From positions 372,001 to 436,000 of the forward strand of contig NZ_CP051534.1 in assembly GCF_016748675.1 (NCBI RefSeq): 64,000 nucleotides of DNA, in the 5' to 3' direction. This DNA is from Helicobacter pylori. Its GTDB lineage: Bacteria > Campylobacterota > Campylobacteria > Campylobacterales > Helicobacteraceae. Shown in pieces: positions 9,407 through 16,441 of the stretch. A program made the translations under genes and the position numbers. Position 1 is the first letter of the stretch. Each line of letters starts with the position of its first letter. The notes under the pieces were generated by a model. That model saw only the letters and a program-made list of their open reading frames with translations. It was not told the origin of the DNA and did not search any database.

Positions 9407-10023
9407 GGGTTTTAAGCGTTGGTGTTGCTTTTATTTTACTAGGGTGTCAGTTTTTCAACAAAACGACGCTCCACTTAAAATATAAAGATTACCCCAAAAA
9501 CAGCCCTTTAAAAACCGCTTCCACTTTAACCCCCCCTAAAATCTTTTTTAACGCTCATTTTGTGCCGCCCTTTTACCAAAAAGAATTTAAAAAAGCGCTC
9601 ACCCAGCAAATCGCTTATTTTTTAAAAGATAAAAGCGCTCTCACTTTCAATATTTCAGGCAATGTTTTTTTTTCTTTTGAAGAGAGTCCTAAGGATTTAA
9701 AAGCTATTAAAGAAAGGCTTAAAAAGACGATTGAGCCTAACGCTGACCCAAAATCTGTCATGCGGTTTTTAAACCTTCAAGCGAGCTTGATTTTAGAATG
9801 CGTCCCGCAAACCGCTTGCCCGTTTGACACCCTTTTAATCCCCACTGCTTTCAGCGTGCCTGTTTATTACGCTAATCGTTTGGGCGATAACCCCTCTCTT
9901 TTTTCCCAAGAAGACAAATCCTATCATAACGCTTTAATCAAGGCCCTTAATAAGGCTTACTATTCTCTTATGGAGGGTTTAGAAAAGCGTTTGAACGCTA
10001 TAGAAAATGCAGAGTGGCTTTAA
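9400..10023 (+). CDS. Predicted lipoprotein, translationally coupled to msbA
   Basis: A 207-residue protein starting MLRVLSVGVAFILLGC, a classical lipoprotein signal with LLGC lipobox (Cys16). Its ATG lies inside the end of msbA (ATGCTAA), so it is probably coupled. The mature region has no motif that I recognise; two cysteines near residues 129 and 134 (ECVPQTAC) could form a disulfide. Position next to an MsbA-type exporter suggests an envelope role, but that is only inference. HP1081 by order. Confidence 0.85.
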   Translation: MLRVLSVGVAFILLGCQFFNKTTLHLKYKDYPKNSPLKTASTLTPPKIFFNAHFVPPFYQKEFKKALTQQIAYFLKDKSALTFNISGNVFFSFEESPKDLKAIKERLKKTIEPNADPKSVMRFLNLQASLILECVPQTACPFDTLLIPTAFSVPVYYANRLGDNPSLFSQEDKSYHNALIKALNKAYYSLMEGLEKRLNAIENAEWL

Positions 10024-10026
10024 GGC

Positions 10027-10596
10027 ATGAAAAAGATTGCATTTTTTATTTTTGTCATTTTGTTTTCGGTAGGGATTTATTTAGCATGGAATGTTTTATT
10101 GGAAAAAGCCTTAGAATTGAAATTAGCTGCATCGGCTAATGATTTGCTTTTAAAATTGTTCGCGCTTCTTGGCGTTTTTTCCATGTTAGTGCTTTTTCAG
10201 GGCATTATTTCTTCGTATAAGAAGCGCCAACTCAAACGCATTTTGCAAAAAATAGATGCCATGAACGGCTTTGAATTTGAAGAATATTCTAAAATCTTTT
10301 TCACTTCAAAGGGTTTTGAAGTTACAATCACTCAAAAAAGCGGCGATTATGGAGCGGATTTGATTATAGAAAAAGACGGCGTCAAATGGGCGGTTCAAGC
10401 CAAACGCTACTCGCATAAAGTTTCGCCCAAAGCTATTCAAGAGGTGGTCTCTTCTAAAGCTTACTACGCTTGCGAAAAAGCTTGCGTGATCACCAACAGC
10501 TACTTCACGCAGGCCGCTCAAAAACTGGCTCAAGCTAACGGAGTGCTTTTGATTGATAGAGACGAATGGATCAAATTTTTGGGTGGGAAAAACTAA
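10027..10596 (+). CDS. Membrane protein with Mrr-type restriction endonuclease fold
   Basis: A 189-residue protein: two N-terminal membrane helices (about 4-22 and 37-60), then a basic linker and a cytoplasmic domain matching the Mrr_cat nuclease fold. The catalytic pattern is visible: EFEEY at the start of the domain, GDYGADLII (metal-binding Asp), then WAVQAKRY (the QxK motif), then a helix and VITNSYFT. Proteins of this layout are described as Mrr-like or DUF2034-type and are presumed nucleases, though natural substrates are mostly unknown. It sits four bases after the lipoprotein stop, in the msbA run, and immediately before the AAA/TOPRIM pair. HP1080 by order. Confidence 0.85.
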   Translation: MKKIAFFIFVILFSVGIYLAWNVLLEKALELKLAASANDLLLKLFALLGVFSMLVLFQGIISSYKKRQLKRILQKIDAMNGFEFEEYSKIFFTSKGFEVTITQKSGDYGADLIIEKDGVKWAVQAKRYSHKVSPKAIQEVVSSKAYYACEKACVITNSYFTQAAQKLAQANGVLLIDRDEWIKFLGGKN

Positions 10597-10680
10597 TCCA
10601 AATAGAATAATTTATATAATGCTTTTATTTTTATGATTTCTTATTTATTTCCTATTAAATTTTTTCGTAATCGCATGCGT

Positions 10681-10686
10681 TATAAT
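10681..10686 (+). promoter_or_regulatory. -10 box for the AAA/TOPRIM pair
   Basis: TATAAT in the 132-base gap upstream of the ATPase gene, giving a predicted start near 10693. The gap is very AT-rich. An independent promoter implies that the pair is transcribed apart from the msbA run. Confidence 0.6.
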
Positions 10687-10728
10687 ATGAAAATTTAGCA
10701 TCAATTTTTGTTTGGATAAAGGGGTTCA

Positions 10729-11841
10729 ATGATTCAGTCTGTTCGCATTAAAAATTTTAAGACTTTTAAGGACACTCAAATTGATGGTTTTACCAAACTC
10801 AACATTATTACTGGTGGGAACAATGTGGGTAAATCTAATTTGTTAGAAGCGTTGTATTGTTTAGTGGGAAAATCCATGCACCCATGCGCTAATCTAACAG
10901 AAATTTATGACAATATACGCAAAGAGCCTTTAACAACAGAATCAAAGAACTTAATGTTTTATGGTTTAGACACCGAGAAAGAAATACAGATTGTTACAAC
11001 TTTAGACAACAATCAGACCTTGGACTTGCAAATAAAATTCATAGCCAGTGAAAAACAAAAGGTAATAGAGTCGCAAATAATACCTACAGCAGAACAAACT
11101 CAAATGCCCTCTCAGCTTAATTTCACTCTTAAAAAAAATAATGAGGAAATTTATAACGATCACTTAAATATTACTAAAGCTTATAATTTCCCACCAATTC
11201 CTAATCAGTCAGGCTACAATAGGCAATTTAAGAATTTTGATCCTAATCAATTGCAAAAACTTTTACCCTTTGAAAGTGCTACCATAATACCTAGCGATGT
11301 TGTTTACAGGCAAGCCCATATGATTCAAGCGGTGAGTAAAATTTGCAGTAACAACCAATTAGAAGAAGAATTAAATAAACATCTTAATCAATTTGATAAC
11401 AATATCCAATCTATTAGCTTTAACACCAACAACCAACTCAAATTAAAAGTGAAAAACATCAAAGAAAAACTCCCACTATCTGCATTTGGCGATGGTTTGA
11501 AGAAATATTTGCACATTGTAAGCGCTTTTATGGCTGATAACGCAAAAACGATTTATATTGATGAAGTGGAGAATGGCTTACACTTTTCTCGCATGAAATT
11601 ATTATTAAGGTGTGTTATTGATTTTATCAACGACAACAAAGATGGTAATTTGCAAGTGTTTATGACTACCCACAGCCAAGAATTTATAGAAATCTTAGAT
11701 CAAGTTATCAGAGAAAAGGATTTTGCGCATCAAACTAAGTTGTTTTGTCTTAAGCAAGACGATCAATATGTTATTCCAAGAACTTATTATGGAGAAAATT
11801 TAGAATATTATTTTGAAAATGAAGAGAATCTTTTTGGCTAA
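10729..11841 (+). CDS. AAA_15/OLD-type ATPase, first gene of a two-gene pair
   Basis: A 370-residue ABC-class ATPase of the AAA_15/AAA_21 group used in OLD nucleases and defence systems. It opens IQSVRIKNFKTF, typical of SMC/RecF-like ATPases. Walker A is GGNNVGKS (29-36), a signature-like LSAFGDG lies at about 251-256, Walker B is IYIDEVENG (275-283), and the H-loop is TTHSQEF (313-319). The middle (about 75-240) is a poorly conserved insertion. Unlike full OLD proteins it lacks a C-terminal TOPRIM domain; the separate next gene supplies one, 28 bases on. Start ATG 10729 has AAAGGGG seven bases upstream. Composition looks AT-rich against its neighbours. HP1079 by order; biological role unknown to me. 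Confidence 0.88.
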   Translation: MIQSVRIKNFKTFKDTQIDGFTKLNIITGGNNVGKSNLLEALYCLVGKSMHPCANLTEIYDNIRKEPLTTESKNLMFYGLDTEKEIQIVTTLDNNQTLDLQIKFIASEKQKVIESQIIPTAEQTQMPSQLNFTLKKNNEEIYNDHLNITKAYNFPPIPNQSGYNRQFKNFDPNQLQKLLPFESATIIPSDVVYRQAHMIQAVSKICSNNQLEEELNKHLNQFDNNIQSISFNTNNQLKLKVKNIKEKLPLSAFGDGLKKYLHIVSAFMADNAKTIYIDEVENGLHFSRMKLLLRCVIDFINDNKDGNLQVFMTTHSQEFIEILDQVIREKDFAHQTKLFCLKQDDQYVIPRTYYGENLEYYFENEENLFG

Positions 11842-11869
11842 AGCATCATACTAAGATTAGGATCATTCA

Positions 11870-12544
11870 ATGGCAGATAAAGAAATACTGATTTTTGTAG
11901 AAGGTCCAAGCGATAAGGTGTTTTTAGAAGTTTATCTGTATTTTCTAGAAGATCTTCCAATCAAAAATTTTAAGGTGCAAAATATAAAAGGAAAAGATAA
12001 CCTATCTAAACGATTGCTTGAAATTGAAAAATACGATAAAACACTTATCATTTTTGATGCGGATAAAGACTATGAGAGTAATAAAAAAGAGATTTTAAAA
12101 GTCGTATCAAAAACGAAACAAACTATTTCAGAAGAACAAATCTTTTTATTCCCTAACAATCAAGATGATGGTGATTTAGAAACCCTATTATTAGAAATTG
12201 CTAAACACGATGAATTTCTTAAATGTTTTGAAGGATACTTAGAATGCATTAAAAGTAAAGAACATTATAAACCGATTAGAAACATAAGAAAAAATATGCT
12301 ATATGCCTATTTAGAAGTGTTTGAACTACAGAAATTTTTCCAATACAAGTGGGATACAAATAACAAGAAGAATGAAGAAAACATTATTATTGATGATAAA
12401 GGTAAAATAAAGGAAGAACACCAAGAAGAATATGAAAAACTAAAAGAAGTGATTGATTTTAAATCAAAATCTCTCATTCCCCTTAAAAATTTTTTAGAAA
12501 AATCTACAGAAAATAATCAAAAAACAAATCCTAAGATTTTCTAA
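11870..12544 (+). CDS. TOPRIM-domain protein (DUF3226/OLD-like), partner of the ATPase
   Basis: A 224-residue protein whose N-terminal half carries the TOPRIM pattern: FVEGPSDKVF with Glu11, then IIFDADKD with Asp63 and Asp65, then DDGDLETLL (99-107), matching the glycine-acidic third motif of DUF3226 and DUF4435 proteins. The C-terminal part is lysine- and glutamate-rich. TOPRIM domains of this group are Mg-dependent nucleases in OLD, Gabija and PARIS-type systems, so it is probably the effector of the upstream ATPase. A ribosome site (AGGAT) precedes the ATG. Strongly AT-rich codon use. HP1078 by order. The nuclease role is inference from motifs and pairing. Confidence 0.82.
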   Translation: MADKEILIFVEGPSDKVFLEVYLYFLEDLPIKNFKVQNIKGKDNLSKRLLEIEKYDKTLIIFDADKDYESNKKEILKVVSKTKQTISEEQIFLFPNNQDDGDLETLLLEIAKHDEFLKCFEGYLECIKSKEHYKPIRNIRKNMLYAYLEVFELQKFFQYKWDTNNKKNEENIIIDDKGKIKEEHQEEYEKLKEVIDFKSKSLIPLKNFLEKSTENNQKTNPKIF

Positions 12545-12556
12545 TTTAACAAAATA

Positions 12557-12581
12557 TATTACAATTATCTAAAAAATATTA
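12557..12581 (+). promoter_or_regulatory. NikR-type operator upstream of nixA
   Basis: TATTA, exactly 15 bases, TATTA, which fits the TRWYA-N15-TRWYA consensus described for H. pylori NikR. It ends 20 bases before the nixA start and overlaps plausible -10 hexamers (TACAAT at 12560, TATTAT at 12577), where bound Ni-NikR would block transcription. nixA repression by NikR is established in H. pylori; this exact site is my reading. Confidence 0.65.
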
Positions 12582-12601
12582 TTTTTACAAAAAGGTGCGT
12601 T

Positions 12602-13597
12602 GTGAAATTGTGGTTTCCTTATTTTTTAGCGATTGTGTTCTTGCATGCGTTAGGTTTGGCGTTGCTCTTTATGGCTAATAACGCTTCGTTTTATGCGGCG
12701 GCGTCTATGGCTTACATGCTAGGGGCAAAGCATGCGTTTGATGCGGATCACATCGCTTGCATAGACAACACTATTAGAAAGCTCACCCAACAAGGCAAAA
12801 ACGCCTATGGCGTGGGGTTTTACTTTTCTATGGGGCATTCAAGCGTGGTGATTTTAATGACCATCATCAGCGCGTTTGCGATCGCTTGGGCTAAAGAGCA
12901 CACGCCGATGCTAGAAGAAATAGGGGGGGTAGTGGGGACTTTAGTTTCTGGGCTTTTCTTGCTCATTATAGGGCTATTGAATGCGATTATTTTAGTAGAT
13001 TTATTAAAAATATTCAAAAAATCGCATTCTAACGAAAGCTTGAGCCAGCAACAAAATGAAGAGATTGAACGGCTTTTAACGAGTAGGGGCTTACTTAATC
13101 GCTTTTTTAAGCCCTTGTTTAATTTCGTTTCCAAGTCGTGGCACATTTATCCTGTGGGTTTTCTTTTTGGGCTAGGCTTTGATACCGCTAGTGAAATCGC
13201 GCTTTTGGCCCTCTCTAGCAGCGCGATTAAAGTGAGTGTGGTGGGCATGCTCTCTTTACCCATTCTTTTTGCCGCTGGCATGAGTTTGTTTGACACTTTA
13301 GATGGGGCGTTCATGCTCAAGGCGTATGACTGGGCGTTCAAAACCCCTTTAAGAAAAATCTATTACAATATTTCTATTACAGCCTTAAGCGTGTTTATCG
13401 CGCTTTTTATCGGGTTGATTGAGCTTTTTCAAGTCGTTAGCGAGAAACTCCATTTAAAATTTGAAAACCGCCTTTTAAGCACCCTACAAAGCCTGGAATT
13501 TACAGACTTGGGCTATTACTTGGTGGGCTTATTTGTGATAGCGTTTTTAGGCTCATTCTTCTTATGGAAAATCAAATTTTCTAAACTAGAGGGCTAG
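12602..13597 (+). CDS. nixA: High-affinity nickel permease NixA (NiCoT family)
   Basis: Imports Ni2+ for urease and hydrogenase across the inner membrane. The 331-residue protein has about eight membrane helices. The helix II signature is KHAFDADHIACIDN (HX4DH), with SMGHSSVV in helix III and LGFDTASE in helix V, all needed for transport in the family. The GTG start at 12602 follows AAAAGG with suitable spacing. A seven-base G run at 12923-12929 lies within the reading frame. The gene ends three bases from the stop of the convergent gene, with a hairpin spanning both stops. Expression is expected to fall when nickel is plentiful, through the operator just upstream. Confidence 0.95.
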   Translation: MKLWFPYFLAIVFLHALGLALLFMANNASFYAAASMAYMLGAKHAFDADHIACIDNTIRKLTQQGKNAYGVGFYFSMGHSSVVILMTIISAFAIAWAKEHTPMLEEIGGVVGTLVSGLFLLIIGLLNAIILVDLLKIFKKSHSNESLSQQQNEEIERLLTSRGLLNRFFKPLFNFVSKSWHIYPVGFLFGLGFDTASEIALLALSSSAIKVSVVGMLSLPILFAAGMSLFDTLDGAFMLKAYDWAFKTPLRKIYYNISITALSVFIALFIGLIELFQVVSEKLHLKFENRLLSTLQSLEFTDLGYYLVGLFVIAFLGSFFLWKIKFSKLEG

Positions 13598-13610
13598 ATT
13601 TTAAGCCCTC
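13589..13610. terminator. Hairpin spanning both stop codons of nixA and the convergent gene
   Basis: Seven-bp arms GAGGGCT / AGCCCTC with an eight-base loop, covering the last codons of both convergent genes. No strong T-run follows on either strand, so it may slow or protect transcript ends instead of acting as a textbook terminator. Confidence 0.5.
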
Positions 13611-14116
13611 AAATTATCGCTCAACAAATCTTTAAGGCTTTTATTTGAAAAACTTGGCGTAAAGGCTTTAGGGTTTGAAAGGCTTTCACTCAAATAACCT
13701 AATAATTCCTTAATTTCGTTTAATTTTTCTTCCAAATAAGCTTGAAAACCGCCCACATTTTCCAATAAATCCAAAGGATTGGCCGCAATCATGGAAAAAA
13801 CTTCATCGTTAATGGCAATGTTGAGCTGAGTGTCAAACAAAGGGGAGGCTAAAAACTGGCAATTTTCTACAATTTCTCGCAATTCCTGTTTAATGATAGA
13901 AGCTTGCAAAGCGTCTTTATCTTCTAAACTCATGCTCTTATTGAAAAGCTTTTTGCAAGCGATTTGCAAGACTTGTAACGCTCCAACGCTCTCGTTTATA
14001 TTTTTCATGTCCCTACTGAATTTAGCGATTTGTTGGGATTTTTCTATCGCATTGGTTGTAAAATCGCTTGTTTCAACACCGCCCAAATGCTTTTGAAGAG
14101 TTTTTAAAATATCCAT
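13601..14116 (-). CDS. FliS co-chaperone (flagellar export), HP1076 type
   Basis: A 171-residue, helix-rich acidic protein lacking signal or membrane segments. By order and sequence it is the H. pylori protein HP1076, which has been crystallised and shown to bind the flagellin chaperone FliS and act as a co-chaperone. The helical repeats fit the reported similarity to flagellin and hook fragments. A sigma-54-type promoter lies just upstream, consistent with membership of the RpoN/FlgR class 2 flagellar regulon. Ribosome site AAAAGG, then six T's, precedes the ATG. Identity is from memory of the locus; the flagellar promoter is independent support. Confidence 0.8.
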   Translation of the reverse strand: MDILKTLQKHLGGVETSDFTTNAIEKSQQIAKFSRDMKNINESVGALQVLQIACKKLFNKSMSLEDKDALQASIIKQELREIVENCQFLASPLFDTQLNIAINDEVFSMIAANPLDLLENVGGFQAYLEEKLNEIKELLGYLSESLSNPKAFTPSFSNKSLKDLLSDNLRA

Positions 14117-14148
14117 AAAAAACCTTTTAAATAGAATTGATCATTCAC

Positions 14149-14164
14149 AAGCATTTTTCGTTCC
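14149..14164 (-). promoter_or_regulatory. Sigma-54 (RpoN) promoter for the FliS co-chaperone gene
   Basis: On the minus strand the sequence reads GGAAC-GAAAAAT-GCTT. The GG and GC doublets are separated by the exact 12-base register of -24/-12 promoters. Predicted start is near 14139, leaving a leader of about 23 bases to the ATG at 14116. Confidence 0.65.
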
Positions 14165-14208
14165 TTTTTATGAAAACTTTAAAAAACCCCCTTAAAAAGG
14201 TTTTTAGG

Positions 14209-14214
14209 TATAAT
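14209..14214 (+). promoter_or_regulatory. -10 box for csd4
   Basis: TATAAT 37 bases before the csd4 ATG, giving a start near 14221. A small inverted repeat (AAAAACC / GGTTTTT, about 14181-14205) lies immediately upstream. Confidence 0.6.
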
Positions 14215-14250
14215 TAGCGATCTTTTAGTTTCAAATAGTAGAGAGATTGG

Positions 14251-15567
14251 ATGAAAAAAATATGGCTTTTAGTGTGGGGCTTGTATTCTTGGGTGTTTTT
14301 GCATGCGATAGAAACGATAGAAAAAGCCCCTACAAATGTAGAGGATAGAGACAAAGCCCCCCATTTGTTGCTTTTAGCAGGGATTCAAGGCGATGAGCCT
14401 GGAGGGTTTAATGCAACTAATTTGTTTTTAATGCACTATAGCGTTTTAAAAGGCTTGGTGGAGGTGGTTCCCGTATTGAATAAGCCTTCCATGTTAAGAA
14501 ATCATAGGGGTTTGTATGGGGATATGAACCGCAAATTTGCCGCTTTAGACAAGAATGACCCTGAATACCCCACTATCCAAGAAATCAAATCCTTGATTGC
14601 AAAACCCAATATAGATGCCATCTTGCACTTGCATGATGGCGGTGGGTATTATCGCCCTGTTTATATTGATGCGATGCTCAATCCCAAGCGCTGGGGGAAT
14701 TGCTTTATCATTGATCAAGATGAAGTTAAGGGGGCGAAATTCCCTAACCTGCTTGCTTTTGCAAACAATACGATTGAGAGCATCAACGCCCATTTATTGC
14801 ACCCCATTGAGGAGTATCATTTAAAAAACACGCGCACCGCTCAAGGCGATACAGAAATGCAAAAAGCCCTAACTTTTTATGCGATCAACCAAAAAAAGAG
14901 CGCTTTTGCCAATGAAGCCAGCAAAGAACTCCCTTTAGCGTCAAGGGTGTTTTACCATTTGCAAGCCATTGAGGGCTTACTCAATCAACTCAATATCCCT
15001 TTTAAGCGCGATTTTGAGCTTAACCCTAACAGCGTGCATGCCCTAATCAACGATAAAAGCTTGTGGGCAAAAATCAGCTCTCTGCCTAAAATGCCCCTTT
15101 TTAACTTACGCCCTAAACTCAATCATTTCCCTTTACCTAATAACACTAAAATCCCACAAATCCCCATAGAGAGCAACGCTTACATTGTAGGGCTAGTCAA
15201 AAACAAGCAAGAAGTGTTTTTAAAATATGGTAACAAGCTCATGACACGATTGTCGCCCTTTTACATAGAGTTTGATCATTCTTTAGAAGAAGTGAAAATG
15301 CAAATTGATAATAAGGATCAAATGGTTAAGATAGGGAGCGTGGTTGAAGTGAAAGAGAGTTTTTATATCCATGCTATGGACAATATCCGCGCGAATGTGA
15401 TTGGCTTTAGCGTTTCTAATGAAAGTAAGCCTAATGAAGCCGGCTATACGATTAGATTTAAAGATTTCCAAAAACGCTTTTCACTGGACAAACAAGAAAG
15501 GATCTATCGCATAGAATTTTATAAAAACAACGCGTTTAGCGGGATGATCTTAGTGAAATTTGTGTAG
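14251..15567 (+). CDS. csd4: Peptidoglycan DL-carboxypeptidase Csd4
   Basis: Trims cell-wall tripeptides to dipeptides in the periplasm and is needed for helical cell shape. The 438-residue precursor has a signal peptide (MKKIWLLVWGLYSWVFLHA). The zinc site described for Csd4 is visible: Gln46 and Glu49 in AGIQGDEPGG, and His128 in HLHDGGGY. The use of Gln in place of the usual His is the hallmark of this M14-type enzyme. C-terminal beta-rich domains follow. Ribosome site AGAGAG precedes the ATG. Csd4 works with Csd5, Csd6 and CcmA, which are elsewhere in the genome. HP1075 by order. Confidence 0.93.
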   Translation: MKKIWLLVWGLYSWVFLHAIETIEKAPTNVEDRDKAPHLLLLAGIQGDEPGGFNATNLFLMHYSVLKGLVEVVPVLNKPSMLRNHRGLYGDMNRKFAALDKNDPEYPTIQEIKSLIAKPNIDAILHLHDGGGYYRPVYIDAMLNPKRWGNCFIIDQDEVKGAKFPNLLAFANNTIESINAHLLHPIEEYHLKNTRTAQGDTEMQKALTFYAINQKKSAFANEASKELPLASRVFYHLQAIEGLLNQLNIPFKRDFELNPNSVHALINDKSLWAKISSLPKMPLFNLRPKLNHFPLPNNTKIPQIPIESNAYIVGLVKNKQEVFLKYGNKLMTRLSPFYIEFDHSLEEVKMQIDNKDQMVKIGSVVEVKESFYIHAMDNIRANVIGFSVSNESKPNEAGYTIRFKDFQKRFSLDKQERIYRIEFYKNNAFSGMILVKFV

Positions 15568-15651
15568 GAGTGGGTGAATCTTACCAAAAGATCTCATAGC
15601 GTTTTAAGGCAACGCATGATATAACATGATAACCGCCAATAAAGGATAGTC

Positions 15652-15931
15652 ATGCCATACATTAGAAATCTTTATTTATCATTACCTGACTTAACGAATA
15701 GGCTATATAACATAAGCAACAGACTTTACAGCATGCGTTCATCTTGTTCTTTTTTAGCAAGGGAATATTGTGTTTTAGAAAGGATGTATGAGATAATCCA
15801 AAAGGGTCCAAAAGGGTATGGATGGCTTAATACAGCGACTAGACAATGACTTAAAGGATGATTGCTCTCGCGTTCTTGTCCCTATTGAATGCATACAAGG
15901 CTTATGTCTCGTTGACAATAAAAAAACCTGA
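15652..15931 (+). pseudogene. Small gene broken by a 10-bp tandem duplication
   Basis: A -10 box (TATAAC, 15620-15625) and a good ribosome site (AAAGGA, 15641-15646) precede an ATG at 15652. The frame reads well for about 52 codons (MPYIRNLYLSLPD... ending IIQKG) and then stops at 15849. Exactly at the change the decamer CCAAAAGGGT is tandemly repeated. With one copy removed the frame joins MDGLIQRLDNDLKDD and continues to a TGA at 15929-15931, giving about 86 residues. A seven-base A run at 15920-15926 near the end could add a second slippage point. No family recognised. HP1074 by position. The frameshift is seen directly; the intact ancestor is inferred. Confidence 0.6.
15798..15817 (+). 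repeat. Tandem decamer CCAAAAGGGT x2
   Basis: Two perfect adjacent 10-bp copies. Because 10 is not a multiple of three, gain or loss of one copy shifts the reading frame of the small gene that contains it. Consistent with replication slippage. Confidence 0.9.
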
Positions 15932-16240
15932 TGGAGCTATGCGTATTGTTTGTTAAAATCTTTGAACTTATTCGTTCGCAATGCAGAAGCAATCTGTCTC
16001 GTAATTCCCTTTTTTTATTGGTGGTGTAATCAGCGGCTTGAACAAGCAGATTCGTTTGTATCAAAAATGGAAATGAGAAAAGGAAAATGCGATAATTTCT
16101 TTCTCTTATTGTTATGATAAATCACCATTGAAGGGCGTAAAAACACTCAAACAAAGCATTCAAAGACAACAACCCTTTTGAACATTGCGGTCTTAAACTA
16201 CTATCTTTATATCACACCACTTCTATATCACACACCTTTA
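15932..16240. other. Non-coding stretch between the broken gene and copP
   Basis: About 310 bases. Short frames on both strands have no ribosome site or recognisable protein. The end nearest copP contains a loosely repeated TATATCACAC pattern (about 16207-16236). I see no RNA gene or clear terminator. Confidence 0.5.
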
Positions 16241-16441
16241 TTATATTACTTCTTGCCCCGCATCCAATAAGGCTTCCTTAATCAAATCCTGTGTTGCTGG
16301 AGCGTCAAATTCTACAACCACGCTCTTTTTTTCCACGCTCGCATCAATAAAGCTCACGCCTTCAATTTCGCCCACAAATTTTTCAATTTTATCCACGCAA
16401 TGGTTGCAAGTAATGCTTGGCACTTGAAAAGTTACTTTCAT
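16241..16441 (-). CDS. copP: Copper chaperone CopP
   Basis: A 66-residue HMA-domain protein with the metal motif TCNHC near residue 13 and the usual beta-alpha-beta-beta-alpha-beta pattern. It carries Cu(I) in the cytosol and hands it to the CopA exporter. It begins immediately after the copA stop, so the two are cotranscribed. HP1073 by order. Confidence 0.95.
   Translation of the reverse strand: MKVTFQVPSITCNHCVDKIEKFVGEIEGVSFIDASVEKKSVVVEFDAPATQDLIKEALLDAGQEVI

Noticed and set aside
15882..16064. 60-codon minus-strand ORF overlapping the broken gene
   Set aside because: No ribosome site, no domain, and it runs against the promoter-bearing plus-strand frame.
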